Shown: positions 40,430 through 52,300, counted from the first letter of the stretch. The stretch is DNA of 64,000 nucleotides from Symbiodinium sp. CCMP2592 (GCA_905221615.1 CAJNDT010004535.1:1-64000); one strand, 5' to 3'. The notes: a model not told the origin generated them from the letters alone. Made by a program: numbers and translations.

Positions 40430-40675
40430 TCAAATTTTCGACTTCAGGTATGCGTTTTTTTGAGTTTGGGTGAATTAATTTTCGACTTGAGGCTAATTTT
40501 TTTTAGGTTTGAGGGAGTTCAATTTTCGACTTCAGGCGACGTTTTTTTTTGGTTTTGGTGCGGTTAAATTCTCGACTTGAGGCTCGTTGTTTTTTTGTTT
40601 TGGGGGGGTTGGATTTCGGACTTCAGGCGACGTTTTTTTTGGTTTGGGCGGTTCAATTTTTGGCCCACGGATACA
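40430..40675. repeat. About 45-bp tandem repeat, six copies
   Basis: Units share CAATTTTCGACTTCAGG followed by a T-run and GGTTTGGGxGGTT. Alternate copies read CTTGAGG or CTTCAGG. It is the right-end counterpart of the 89-bp array near the left TIR. Confidence 0.8.
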
Positions 40676-40689
40676 ATTTTCGGGAAATA

Positions 40690-40935
40690 GCGTTGCGGGG
40701 GCGTCGGAGTTATAACTCCCAGCGAGTGGACTTACGGCGGACTTATAACTCCCACTTATAACTACTTAGCGAGGACTTGACTGGGACTTATAAGTGGAGC
40801 CTTAACTCCTTCAATTAGTTATAAGGCAAATATAACTCTGTATGGACTTACAACTCACTTGCTATGTCAATACACTACTTATAAATGGCCTTGCATGATT
40901 TATAATTGCACATGACCGACATATAACTCGACATA
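40690..40935. repeat. Right subterminal palindrome cluster
   Basis: Contains the perfect palindrome GGAGTTATAACTCC (40706-40719), GGACTTATAAGTGGAG and at least six further ACTTATAA or TTATAACT words. Its vocabulary matches the left cluster at 22020-22130. Confidence 0.7.
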
Positions 40936-40947
40936 TAAGTACGGAAC

Positions 40948-40964
40948 AGCAAAACCCACCAAAG
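40948..40964 (-). repeat. Right terminal inverted repeat of the candidate transposon
   Basis: AGCAAAACCCACCAAAG, the inverted counterpart of 21999-22016. Flanking bases outside (TTG here, TTT on the left) do not give a clear target-site duplication beyond TT. Confidence 0.6.
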
Positions 40965-41115
40965 TTGAAGCACAAGGCTGAGAAGGCTTGCTGACAGCTT
41001 GTAGCTGGGCTGAGTTGCAAAGTTGGAGCTTTTGACTTTCTCGAAAAGCATCGTTGTTCACACGATGCACCGTAGCCTTTGGGTGCCGATTGGGAAACTG
41101 AACCCGAAAGGGCGT

Positions 41116-41490
41116 GTGCGTGTGTCATCCCTGTAACACAGGGCTAAGTAACAATGCAGGGGCATGCGGCGCTCATGTCCAACCACATGCAACGAAGCTG
41201 TGGACATGAGTGGAAGCGAGAATTCACTCTCGTGTACCTGCAGAGAGTTGCTCATGGGTCACACTCCTTCAGAATCTATCAGTGATTGCACCAATGTTGT
41301 GGTCAGTTTGCACATGACAGTCAATTCTGCCTTGTGTTTACTTTTGATCCTGGAAGTAAATCCAGGCAGTCAACAAAGCAGCGGATCAGTAAATCTAGAC
41401 ATAGGCTACAGAGGCCAAAAGAGAAAATGAGAAGGAAAAACGGCCACATTCCTGACGCACATTTAGACCAAGAGCTCTACAGCAAGTGTG
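41116..41490. repeat. Diverged third copy of the PLE-2 terminal-repeat region
   Basis: Aligns with about 41825-42225 (CTAAGTAACAATG, GGGGCATGCGGCGCTCATGT, TTGTGTTTACTTTTGATCCT) but with many more differences and small indels than the two flanking copies have between themselves. Older fragment of the same family. Confidence 0.8.
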
Positions 41491-41560
41491 GTACAGCATG
41501 GCTTTCCCTCGTTGGCGCCAGCTGGGTGGAAGGTTGCCTCCACGAAACTGACTTCACATG

Positions 41561-42294
41561 CTTTGTCCGAAGCTCGTGACTTCGCTGACTCTGGAGCAGC
41601 GGGAAGATTGTGAAGATTGAAATTATTGTTGACAGTTTTGTTGAGTCTGCTTTGCTACGCTTCTTTTTCTTGGTTGAGTGCTCGCTCGTCCGTGTCAAAG
41701 TATAACAGTCTCCCACAGTCACGTTTTAGGCTCTCTTCCACGCTGAAACTTGTGCAGCATGCGTTGAGGCAATCGCGGTAGAGGCAAAAACTCGTGAGTT
41801 GGCCTTTCCCCCATCATTGGGTGTGTGGGTCATCCCTGTCACAAAGGGCTAAGTAACAATGGAGGGGCATGCGGCGCTCATGTCCTACCACATGCAACGA
41901 AGCTGTGGACATGAGTGGGAAGCGAGAATTCACCCACGTGTACCTGCAGGGAGTTGCTCATGGGTCACGTATGTGGCAGATTGGGGACTCCTTAAGAATC
42001 TTTCAGTGAATGCGCCCGGTCAGTTTGCACATGACAGTCATTTACGTGTCAATTCTGCCTTGTGTTTACTTTTGATCCTGGAGAGTAAGTCCAGACAGTC
42101 AAGAAAGCAGCAGATCAGCAAATCTAGACATAGGTTACAGAGGACAAAAGAGAAAATGAGAAGGAGAAACAGCCATATTCCCGACTCACATTTAGACCCA
42201 GAGGTCCACAACAAGCGTGTGCGTGTGCGTGTGTGCGTGTGTTTGTGTGCGGGCAGCGTGTTCTCCGTGCATGCTGTCAGATGTATTCAGTTTC
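41561..42294 (-). repeat. PLE-2 terminal direct repeat, left (3') copy
   Basis: Includes a truncated ORF1 start (MTVGDCYTLTRTSEHSTKKK at 41722, running to the repeat edge before diverging), showing that the repeat is 5' sequence placed again at the 3' end. Confidence 0.9.
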
Positions 42295-42530
42295 ACACAC
42301 ACACACACACAGAAATGCACACCGGTGTCTAGGCCGTGACAAGATCCCCACTAATACACAAAGCAGCCCGAGATCGTTTTTTGCCAGGGAATGGAACTAC
42401 CAATCTCGGTCTATGACCCCCCTTGGGCGCTATGAGCGGGCTGGCAATAGCTGCGGGACTGTTCAGTCCTTCAAGTGTACACAGAAAGATTATTATTGTT
42501 AAGCCGCCACCTCCCCATCCAACCTCCAAA

Positions 42531-44594
42531 TTACAATCGTTTGAAAAACGAAGCCACTGGCGGAGCGGTGACCTTCCAGGCCATACCGATCCTGAAGATT
42601 GGGGTCATGCCCCATGCCTTCATACATAAGGTTTTGGCTTCAGTGGAATGCAAAAACTCATTGGCGTGTTTCGCCAAACAAGCAGCTTCCCACACAAAAT
42701 GATACGGAATGACCATCCACAGAACACGAGAGTGTTCTGAGTCAGCCTCCTGTTCATGAGCACACTCCGCCCATCTCAGATTTCGTATGGGGGGAATGTA
42801 CTCACACAAAGCTTTGATGAGGGTCGACGGCCCAAAATTGTCATGTAACCTACTGATAAACGCATGTTTCGCTTTCGAGAAACTGCTTTTTTTCCACTCA
42901 AACTGTGCAACCTCTTAATTTGGGAAAAAGGCCAGCTTGCATGCACGTGCCATGGATGTGAACTGGCCGTGCTGAGTGGCACTCCGAGTGAAGTTGGCTT
43001 GAAGTGAGGTTGAAAGCCTACTCTGTATCTGCATCGGCCATCAGCTGTAACAGACTTTGTGATCGCCAAGTTCAAGTCGAGCACAGTCAGTTGGGACCTG
43101 CTAATAGCCTCCACAACGAGCTTTCTCTCTCCACCTCTCCATAAACTCACAGAATGCCATGTGCAAGCCATCCCGAAGAATCATAAAGACATCATCTCTA
43201 AAGCGCACATACAGGAGAATTCCGGCTTGGTCTTTGAGGCCTTGGTTGTGAACGAACCACGCCTCGGCCATGGAAAAGAACGCTGCATCACACAGATCCC
43301 CCGAGAAGTTGAGCCCCATACCAGCACCAACAAGTACCCGCCATACTTGGTCAGTGAAAAGATGGGAACGTACATACTGGTGATTCAAGAGGAATCCGAT
43401 GACATCCTTACCAACTTGCTGAAACGGTTGCGCCATCATACTTGCTCCATGTTCGGTCAAAGTGGCCGGGGTACCAGACATGAAATAGTCTTTAATATCA
43501 ACCTTGACAAGTTTGATGGGGACCTCACTCTCAAACGACCTCAGTTTTGCGATGAGCTCGTCAGTGTTTCGTAAAAGATGTGGAAGTCCTGAAAGCTGGT
43601 TTCTCAAGCGATGCATAAGCCATGCGCCCAAACCCGTAAAAAAATATGGACCCCCAGCGTGTATGTTGCGAAAAGATACTTCTCCTGCAGGTTTGTGGGA
43701 CTTCACGGTGACATCCAGTTTCCTCACCAGACCGTCTTCATTCCCATACCTGACCGAAGAAGTGATGAGTGATACCATGGAAGACTGCTGTTCCACTCTT
43801 GCAATCTTATGTGCAAGTAATACATACTGCTCCGCCACACACTTCCACGGTGGCAGAAATTCCATAGGGAACTCTTCATACCACGACTTCTGTAGGATAT
43901 CACGGTGAGCATCACGAAGACACCCACGGGGCACGAGACAATACCCACCATCCTTATCAGTCGGGATGATCGCATAATATGAATTTCGTAGCCAACCCAC
44001 TGAAAAACTGTCCAAAGCTGTACGATTGGACCACCTCCTCGGGTTGTGCATGTGTCTTGAAAGGGCTCTGGTGCAAGCTCGACGCATATGAGATTGGAAA
44101 AAGCTCGTCCAGCAACGAAGTTCAGGGGCAATGTTGAAATCACATGGCGGTCCCGCTCTGGTGGAGGGGACCTTGAACGGTCTCGCCGAATCACTGTGTC
44201 TAAAAAGCCATCGCCACTGAAGCTTGTTGCAGAAATCACTCACATACGTCATGACCGCCTCCAGTCTCGGACGTGTAGCCCTCGAAACACGATGTTTGCG
44301 GTGATACTTGCCTAACAACAAACCCACATCCCACGGGATTGTGTCAGCATCTGGTAAAAATACACTGCGCGAATCCGGATCAAACACATATACATACTGC
44401 CGGTACCTTTCCGCATGAAGCACCCTGAGCCACTCTTGATGACTGGCTCCCCTCATGAGTGCCATGAATTCCGCCACGACCGGGTCCGGATGCATCATTG
44501 TCTTGTGGGCCTTCCTCCAGTTCTTCCTCCTTTGCTTCTTTTGGGCTTGTCTGCGGTTGCTCCCACATTGTGAAAAACTGGCTGCTGCTGCCAC
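42531..44594 (-). pseudogene. PLE-2 reverse transcriptase with two frame breaks
   Basis: From 44594: a basic start (MAAAASFSQCGSNRR), YAIIPTDKDGGYCLVPRGCL (DKG-type motif), VTVKSHKPAGEVSFRNIHAG, motif A KLVKVDIKDYF, motif B GMGLNFSGDLCDAAFF and motif C YVRFRDDVFMIL. The frame stops at 43101 after a 1-bp shift in a GA-rich run near 43120. The thumb continues in another frame (LTVLDLNLAI, FQPHFKPTSLGVPLSTASSH), and after a second shift near 42850 as CEYIPPIRNLRWAE...VLWMVIPYHFVW to a stop at 42531. Catalytic Asp residues are intact. The breaks make it a probable pseudogene unless they are sequencing errors. Confidence 0.82.
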
Positions 44595-45735
44595 TGCGGG
44601 TGATGCTGCTTACCATGCTGCGGAGTCTGTTGATAATGCTTTCCTTTGCCCTTGCCTTTGGGTTCTCCTTTCTGTGAAGGTTTGCCATCTCCTTTGGATT
44701 TACCCTTTCCTTTGGCGGGGACCTCATGTCCTTTGCCCTTGCCTTTCAAGGCATCCTGTCCTTTGCCTTTGCCTTGTGGGCATGCTCCTTAGTGTTGTGC
44801 ATTCCTTTTGCTTTGGCCTGTGTCCTTTGAGCCAGCTCAGACTTAGTGAATCTTCGCTTGGGTGGGGCTTCCTTAGTCCAGTCAATGTGGTTGATGGGAT
44901 TCTCATTCGAAGCCAAAGCCTGCGCGTAATCAACCCGCGGATCCACCATTTGCTTGGACATGTCCATCATAGCTTGCTTCACTGCCGACTCAAAGAGGTT
45001 CTTGGGGTCCTTAGCACGAATAGCATCACGGAGCTGCTCCTTCTCCTTGGCGGTCTTGGCTGCAAGTTTGTCCTGCTCAACCTTTTTCGCGGCTGCTTTG
45101 TTGACCATGGCCAAATAGAGTTCAAGGGCCTTCTCCTTGCTCACATTCGGGTTGGAGCTCAATCCAGGTGGTAGTGTCAAACCAAGCTGGTTTAATGCCT
45201 GTACTTGGACATCCTCCGGCTGCGATGCTACCTCCATGAAATGATCAAAGGTCGTGGATGCTTGCAAGGTGGACACATACTCCTTGGTCACTTCCAGGTC
45301 AACCTTCTTGTAGAACGCGGCTGTTTGTAAATGAATGATGCTTAATGCTTGCTTCCTCGTAGAACCTTTGGGTATCACAATATTCACATGAGCATCTTGA
45401 TGTCTGCTGTCGGCAAACGGAGAGTCCAATTCAGCCTCAGTCCCTGGGCTAAAAGGTCTAACCCCTGCCGGGTATTGTCCCGAAGACAGTGTGCTGAGAT
45501 CTGATGTTTGCTTCTGTTCTCGTAATCGGGCTCGTTGTAGCTTCTCAATCTTGTCTGAGAACTCGCGGATTATCTTTGTCCGAAGCTCGTGACTTCGCTG
45601 ACTCTGGAGCAGCGGGAAGATTGTGAAGATTGAAATTATTGTTGACAGTTTTGTTGAGTCTGCTTTGCTACGCTTCTTTTTCTTGGTTGAGTGCTCGCTC
45701 GTCCGTGTCAAAGTATAACAGTCTCCCACAGTCAC
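44495..45735 (-). CDS. PLE-2 ORF1, basic RNA-binding-like protein
   Basis: From MTVGDCYTLTRTSEHST (45735), 329 codons to 44746. There is a Lys-rich patch (KKKKRSKAD), a helical body (RKQALSIIHLQTAAFYKK, FESAVKQAMMDMSKQM) and a basic end. A second frame (44749-44495) continues the Lys/Gly/Gln-rich tail (KGKGKGHEVPAKGKGKSKGD, HQQQPVF-like segment), so the true C-terminus may be reached by a frame change. It lies upstream of the RT, with the RT start inside the tail region. Analogy with retroelement ORF1 proteins suggests RNA binding. No named domain. Confidence 0.6.
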
Positions 45736-46307
45736 GTTTTAGGCTCTCTTCCACGCTGAAACTTGTGCAGCATGCGTTGAGGCAATCGCGGTAGAGGCAA
45801 AAACTCGTGAGTTGGCCTTTCCCCCATCATTGGGTGTGTGGGTCATCCCTGTCACAAAGGGCTAAGTAACAATGGAGGGGCATGCGGCGCTCATGTCCTA
45901 CCACATGCAACGAAGCTGTGGACATGAGTGGGAAGCGAGAATTCACCCACGTGTACCTGCAGGGAATTGCTCATGGGTCACGTATGTGGCAGATTGGGGA
46001 CTCCTTAAGAATCTTTCAGTGAATGCACCCGGTCAGTTTGCACATGACAGTCATTTACGTGTCAATTCTGCCTTGTGTTTACTTTTGATCCTGGAGAGTA
46101 AGTCCAGACAGTCAAGAAAGCAGCAGATCAGCAAATCTAGACATAGGTTACAGAGGACAAAAGAGAAAATTAGAAGGAGAAACAGCCATATTCCCGACTC
46201 ACATTTAGACCCAGAGGTCTACAACAAGCGTGTGCGTGTGTGTGTGCGCGTGTGTTTGTGTGCGGGCAGCGTGTTCTCCGTGCATGCTGTCAGACGTATT
46301 CAGTTTC
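45574..46307 (-). repeat. PLE-2 terminal direct repeat, right (5') copy
   Basis: Upstream copy containing the leader and first about 54 codons of ORF1. Both copies contain a TG/GC microsatellite patch near one end (46230-46265) that varies slightly. Confidence 0.9.
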
Positions 46308-48680
46308 TGCATCAAGGGTGCCAGGACCAGGATAAGTAATTTCAGTGCAAATATGGCTGCCGAGGCACCACTCTCCCATCGCCTGTATGCCGCGGTCACC
46401 GGCTCCACCCTGAAGGTACTTGAAGAAGTCCTGGCAGATCATAAGGGTTCGGGGTGTAGGAGGCTCGACGATGCTTTGTGGTGTAGAAGCTCATCCGAGA
46501 CAAATGTGAGATTCATCTTGAGATTTCAATGTCCAGTGTCTTTGGTCCCCTAAGGTCCCTAGCAAGAAACTGCTTCGCTGCCTCTGCATTTCTTGCCTGA
46601 GCTTCTCGCTGCTCCTGCCGTGCGAGTCAAATTTGTCGCGATCATGCTGAGTCGAGTCGAGTTCAGCCCGTGACGCTGCTAACAGGCAGGCGGTCCTTTA
46701 GTGAAAGCTTCGGAAGAGCTCCCGAAGAGCACTTCGGACAGGTGCCATCCGGCGGCACGCAGTAAGCGTGATACCTTGATGCACGCTTTCAGCTTTGGTC
46801 TTTGCCCTTACTTCTGACCCAGCGTGTGCCAGTTTCTCCGAAGAAAGAAGGCATCTCGAACAAGTTCAGGTTCAGGTCCAAAAACTGCCAGTACGAGCTG
46901 ATGCGGAACTATGGGATGATGCGCCGGCCAAGGCTCGAATGACCACAGAAGAAGTGCACAGCAGGGACTTCCAACGTCAAACCACACCTCGGCTGACGAC
47001 TCGGCATGTTGCAACTTTCAAGGCGCAGCAGCTTCGGAGTAATCCCACAAGGAAATCACACGACCTCCTTTCGAGGGCTCATGGCAGAGTGTCTGCTCCT
47101 GATGACAGCTGATGACTCGGTCTCTGGATCTCATGCCGTCGATGAAGTGTCGCATCTTTTAAGGAGCCCCTGGCAACCAGAGTGTCAGACAACTCACGCC
47201 GTGTTCATAGGCAGTGCAGATCGGCCGACGTCAGGGCCAAGATCATTATATTCGACTTTGCTTCTCCAAGGCTGCCACGCGTGGCATCTTGGATAGAGTC
47301 GGAGCTGATCGTACGTACGGCATCCGACCGCTCCAACTCGACTACTTGGTTGAGCCATACTTGCGGGTGGGGCCTTGTTGAAGGCTTTATCTAGATCCAG
47401 GCCTGTCTATCTTGACCTATCTATCTGTGCATAGACAGTGTCTACATAGATAGCTAGAGAACACAATGTAAATGAGCCAACACAGACATTTGTTTATGTA
47501 CATATTGCTTCGTCATATGCTGATAAATCTAAACATACATGTATGTGTGTGCATATGTAAAGCAAGATGTTCTGGTGTGTGTGTGTGTGTGGAGACCTTT
47601 CAGGAAACTCTGACACCGGTATAGGCATACTGATAGCGGGCTCTTCAGCCAGGCTTGAATAATTCAAGAGTGCTGTGAAGGGCGAGATTATGCAAAGGCG
47701 ACCCCAAATCTCCGGCAGGAAGTCTCGACCTTACATATGGTACCGGTAATTCAGCCACAGACCCAAGCAAGCCCATTCAGAAAGCTAGGCATTACCATCA
47801 GAAGAGGAATCTTCAGTCTTCATATTCTGAATATAGCAACAACCTTTCGAGAAGCCTTTCTTAACAGTGCCTGTGACGCGATTAGACGATTGGCTGCCTA
47901 TGGCTGCCTCTAGGAACGTGCTTAGATTGCTTTGGAGGGTTGACACATCGTCTTCAACGCTGGCTGATGGGTTGCTACTTCCAAACCCTGTGATGCTACT
48001 AAAACGAAACCACACAGAATCATGCCAGCGCTTTCCAAGAGTCTGGAAGCATCGAGTGTTCTGAAATTCTTTGGCCTCCATGGCAGCTGAAAAGGGGCCA
48101 AGGGTCTACTGCACGCTGCCAGGCGTGATCATGCGTCAGCTAACTGCATGGGTTTCACAAGCCGCCCCTGTCCTGCGTCCGGAGCTGGATGATCTCCTGC
48201 TGCATGCGAGCAATCTCCTGACGATCCTGAGGCTAGGCCAGGCAGGATGGACTGCACCTTTTGCAGTCGGAAGGGGCAAGTCAGGGCAAAATGCTCCTGA
48301 GTCGATTTAGCCCGGGAGGTCTCCGCAGACTCGACCAGCCGACGATACTGGGCCTTTGGCGCTGTGCACTATCTTGAGCTGAACAGGCATGCTGATCTTT
48401 GCAGAATGACTTTCCGCAGGAAGCCGCCTGCAAGTACGGACGGACGTCACCGATGGTCACCTGTAGCAGGCGGATGGTGCACCGAGGCAAAGATTATGTT
48501 GTCCAGGGGCTTTGGGAAGAGCTGCTTCCTGACAGGCCTTGATAATATTATACTAAGCATGACATTGGGATGCACAGCTGTCCTCGTTGCTTGAGCGGAG
48601 GGTCTCGATGACGAGCAGAAGCGGCATGAGATCACTGTCCTGACCCCAATTTCCCAAGTAGAGCTGGAAGGCTGCTCAAT
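46308..48680. other. No gene recognised
   Basis: Scattered short ORFs. A minus stretch near 47790-48000 (NPSASVEDDVSTLQSNLSTF, then LEAAIGSQSSNRVTGTVKKG) has coding-like composition and may be an exon. There is a short (GT)n run at about 47574-47592. No repeats or RNAs recognised. Confidence 0.35.
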
Positions 48681-48687
48681 CTCTAAG

Positions 48688-49300
48688 AATCAACCAAGAG
48701 TGCTTGCAAGCTCCCGAAGACCAGTCGCCTCGATGTGCCGCAGAACTTCGCCCATCTCCTCGAGGTGGCCTCCTCCACTCTCCGGGGAGGCCAGGAAGGA
48801 CAGAGCCTGAAGCGGGCAGGGCATCGCAGGGCACCGCACATCGCAGGGCGAGCGGGATTTGGAGCCTGCACCCAGAGACTTTGGTCTGCCGAGCCGTAGC
48901 GCTTGCAGACTTCCAGGAGACGCTTTGCATCCTGGAGCACAAGAGAGCGGTCGGAGCTAGCACGCCGGACACGCTTCCAGCCATGCTTTTCATGCACGGA
49001 CTGCTCCTTGTGCTCAAAGCACCATTGCATCAGGAGCTGGTGTCGGTGCAATCTCTCCGCAGCATGGAAAAAGCCGTCCACAAAGCCGAAAGCCCTGCAC
49101 AGAAATGGTGACGATCCCGCCACTTGCTTGCCAGCACATATGGCTAGGAGCCCGACTGGCAGACCATCAAGGTGTTGGCTAAAGCAGCATCGCTGGGATA
49201 CCTCGATGGACATAGGAACCGCTGCAGTGCACTCGTCGGCTGCTTCTTTGGGAGTATTGAATGTGGATGACCTTCTTAAAGCATATGTCTGAACGGCCAT
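48688..49300 (-). CDS. Probable 3' exons of an unrecognised minus-strand gene
   Basis: Three coding-like pieces in mRNA order: AFGFVDGFFHAAERLHRHQL (near 49080-49020), RSLVLQDAKRLLEVCKRYGS (about 48950-48890) and, after a CAG acceptor, ALSFLASPESGGGHLEEMGE continuing VLRHIEATGLRELASTLG to a stop at about 48688. The last exon is in a different frame from the long ORF through the area, consistent with splicing. Helical, HEAT/armadillo-like character at best. Family unknown. Confidence 0.4.
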
Positions 49301-49309
49301 GGGCCATAC

Positions 49310-52300
49310 TGTTTGGCCCTGACTGAAGTCTTAAGTCTAGTCTAATACAAGCCTGCCTTGATTCTCGCCGCCTGGCTGCATCAACAACCTGGCTAGTTAC
49401 GGCTCTACCATGTCTCCATAAGCTGGGACACACCTGACCTCGAGCTCGGGGTTCCAAGCACTCACTCCAAGGACAACGGCGCAAGGACTCTCATTAGAGG
49501 CACGCAAACTCAACGGGGTAACCTCGCTGCACAAACTCTTTAAGACCTGACGTGTGTTCCACCACCTATGCTCACATTGAACCACGGTAAGGAGCCACGT
49601 GTGCAGATGACCTTTTGTTTGCTTTTGGTGGGGTTCAAGTTATATAGGGTAATCGTGGTCTGGGAATCCGTCTGTGGTCCACATCGGCGGGAGCACGGCG
49701 AGCATCAAGAGCTGGATGAGGGTCGGGTTTATGATCTACTGCCGGTGCGCCGAAGGAACAGGGCTGAGCCTTGAGTCCCCGACCAAGCCCGTGCTAATGC
49801 TGCAGTGGCCGCTGCGCTGCAACCGAGTGGCTGCCGGATTAGCCGCATGATGTCTGCCGCTATGCAGCTGGCGATCTGCATCGAGAGAAAAACCAAGTTC
49901 AACAACGAGATAGGCTCATCACAGCCAAAGCTTGCAGGCCTCCTGCTTCTCGGCAGGGATGTTTCCGTCTGCAAGCAGAGAGCTGTGTGACTTCACCTTG
50001 ACAAAGAGAAGAACGGCTCCAGAGCGAGGCATGGCCATGACGGCCGTGGAATGGCATTAGTCCAGGCACCAGCAACTCCAGGAGTGTCGGAAACAGCCGC
50101 TCTGCCTGGGAAGCGTGCGCTGATTTTACCCCGGCCCGGCCCTTCCTCCTCCGTCAGGAGCAAGACTCCCCCTTCATCTGAGAGCCCGACCTGGGCCTGC
50201 GGCAGTTGGCAGCCATCATCCACCAAGACGGAGCGGAGGAAGACCTGTGATATCAGCGCGGCCGTAAACAGGCTTTGTTGCTTTGCCTTTTGCCCGTATT
50301 GCGCGTGGCCTCAAGCTGCTGCAGGTCGTCAGCCTTGGGGAGAGCAACTTTGATCCAGGGCCGGGCAAGCAGGCAAGCTGCAGCGACTACAGTATCGGAA
50401 CTGTCCAAACTTCTCAAATCGAGCAGCAAACACCGGCAACAGCTCGTCAACAGTCGGACCTTCGGCTTCAGAAGTATATGGCAGAAGGACAAGCGGACTA
50501 AACCATTTACGGCCGGAGGCCTTGGCACTCAGCTTGGAATGCCTGCAGGAGACTCCAGGACTTCTTCTTACCCGTTTCAATTAAACTCCGAACGTGACGT
50601 GAAAGCACCTGGCCATCCATCGGCTGGCCGCGAAGGTTGCACACGTGACGAATTAGTTTCACGGTCTCCTGGCGCACATGCATGCAGCGTAATGCTCCTG
50701 AAGTCGTCGCCGTATGTCCGCGCTAGCTCTAGGCACTCACTCGTACAGAGAGACAGATGTCACTCACGAAATTCCGCAAAGCCTTGCGAGTCTTTACAAT
50801 CTGCCCGTCTCCTTAGGTGCGTGACGCATCAGCGTCCGCCCATAATTGAGCAGAATTCGTCCTGCCTGACAACACGCAAAGACTGGCATCAGCAATATAC
50901 TCATTGAGTCTTATTGATAAATTGAAACTTTGGGACAGGGAAGGAGGATCTCGAGTAGGACAGAACCGTAACGGAGCTTGGCGGCGTCATGCCCCATGTC
51001 TCCTGGCCTAGGCTCGTCTGACCCTTTCAGTGTCCTCGACACGTGGTAAGGAATGCAAGAACTGGACTGTAGTGTCGTAGTTTTTGAACCTCGAGGCAAT
51101 TTGTTTCGACAAATGCAACCCGCAGCTCTGGCAACGATTTCCCAAGGCTTGAACTGCTCCAAGGAGATTCGGACAAAGTCGTCATGACTGCCCACCTGGA
51201 CAGGTTGCAAGCCCGACTAAATCTTCCTCAGAGGGCATCCTTCAAAGCTCTGTCTCCGTGGATGGCACTTCAAACACTGTGGGGCCGAGGAACATGCAAC
51301 GCGCAACTTCGGCAGTCCAAGATAACATACTGCACCGGGCAGAAACTTGATCACACTGCCTCTGCCAGGAAGAACTCAAGTACGGAATAGCAGCATTCGT
51401 GGCTTCCCGTGCTCCAGACTCCAGAAACAGTGCTCTATTCTGCCAACGCTTCGCTGTGCTCTTGGACTCTTCTGGGCATCTCCGACATGGCCTTTTGAGC
51501 CACTTCTGCAGCCAGCCCGTGGTATGCTGCCGACTCCAACACCTGCTGGGCTCTGAATCTCTCTCACCGTTGCATTGCCTCTACAAAGCAAATTCTGCCA
51601 TGAACGCCGGCGGTCTTGTCTGACAGCAACGAACGTGTTCTGGTATCATTCATATTCATTCATATTTAGAGTCCGTCTGAGTGCAAGCGTTCATGCCTCG
51701 ATGGCGGTCGCATGATCGTACTGAGAAGGTGGTGTGGTTTTCAGAAACTCCTGCCAGTCAGGTCGAACAGCAGCATGAGCATCATTGGCAGGATTCAGGC
51801 CTTGACCGGCTTTTAGCAATGCTCGGGCTGACATGCAATGCATTGTACTTCATTGTTGTAGACCAGTCTCCCCCTTGGGCATTCCGGGAACCTCAGTGAT
51901 AGCATTTTTGCAGTTGAATACTAACCTCGTCGGAAGACTCCTCCGTGTGGCGGCAACATCCAATTCCGACAGTGCATCTAATTTTGGGGTAGCTGGTAGA
52001 ATGCAAGCAGCCGAAGGAAAAACACGAGAACGAAGTCGAATCTAGGTTCGCTTTGTCCATAACATAGCCGATGGCTTTGTTCGACTGTCGCAGTGCGACG
52101 CCTGTTGGGCTTATGTCCTCCGATAAAAGAATTTCTGTGCGAACATCATCATGCGTATCAATCCTGTTCGCTCAATGGAAGCCGCAGCTTGTCCTCCAGC
52201 GTGGTGAAATCCTTGAGCTTGGTGTAGCATTTGAGAAGGAGTGCCGTGTGCTCTGGTTCAGCCATGTCCTGCACTGTAGGAATGCAGCATGGGACTCACC

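Larger units (their letters stand above)
21999..40964 (-). mobile_element. Candidate large DNA transposon with TIRs, transposase and cargo
   Basis: About 19 kb, or about 16 kb if the duplication around the gap is an assembly artefact. The ends are an imperfect 17/18-bp inverted repeat beginning CTTTGG. Inside each end lies DNA rich in the palindrome ACTTATAAGT and its relatives, plus a tandem repeat (89-bp units left, about 45-bp units right). All credible genes inside are on minus and include a TNP2/CACTA-like transposase gene and a zinc-finger protein. A mini-hairpin family with core GGCGAAGCC is confined to this interval. The single-element reading is inference; the pieces are seen directly. 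Confidence 0.5.
41561..46307 (-). mobile_element. PLE-2: Penelope-like element with 734-bp direct terminal repeats
   Basis: 4.75 kb on minus: terminal repeat, ORF1, RT, 3' region, terminal repeat. The repeats (45574-46307 and 41561-42294) differ at fewer than about ten positions by eye, implying recent insertion. The repeat contains the 5' leader and the first codons of ORF1. RT motifs are of Penelope type and no GIY-YIG domain is visible, as in endonuclease-lacking lineages. No convincing target-site duplication. Confidence 0.7.

Noticed and set aside
41062-41085. ACCGTAGCC followed by TTTGG, resembling a relict dinoflagellate spliced leader.
   Set aside because: It lacks two internal bases and the CTCAAG end, and CCGTAGCC alone occurs about four times in the window, so the match is too weak.
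41555-46312. Target-site duplication for PLE-2.
   Set aside because: Only TG is shared at the outer edges, which is not distinguishable from chance.
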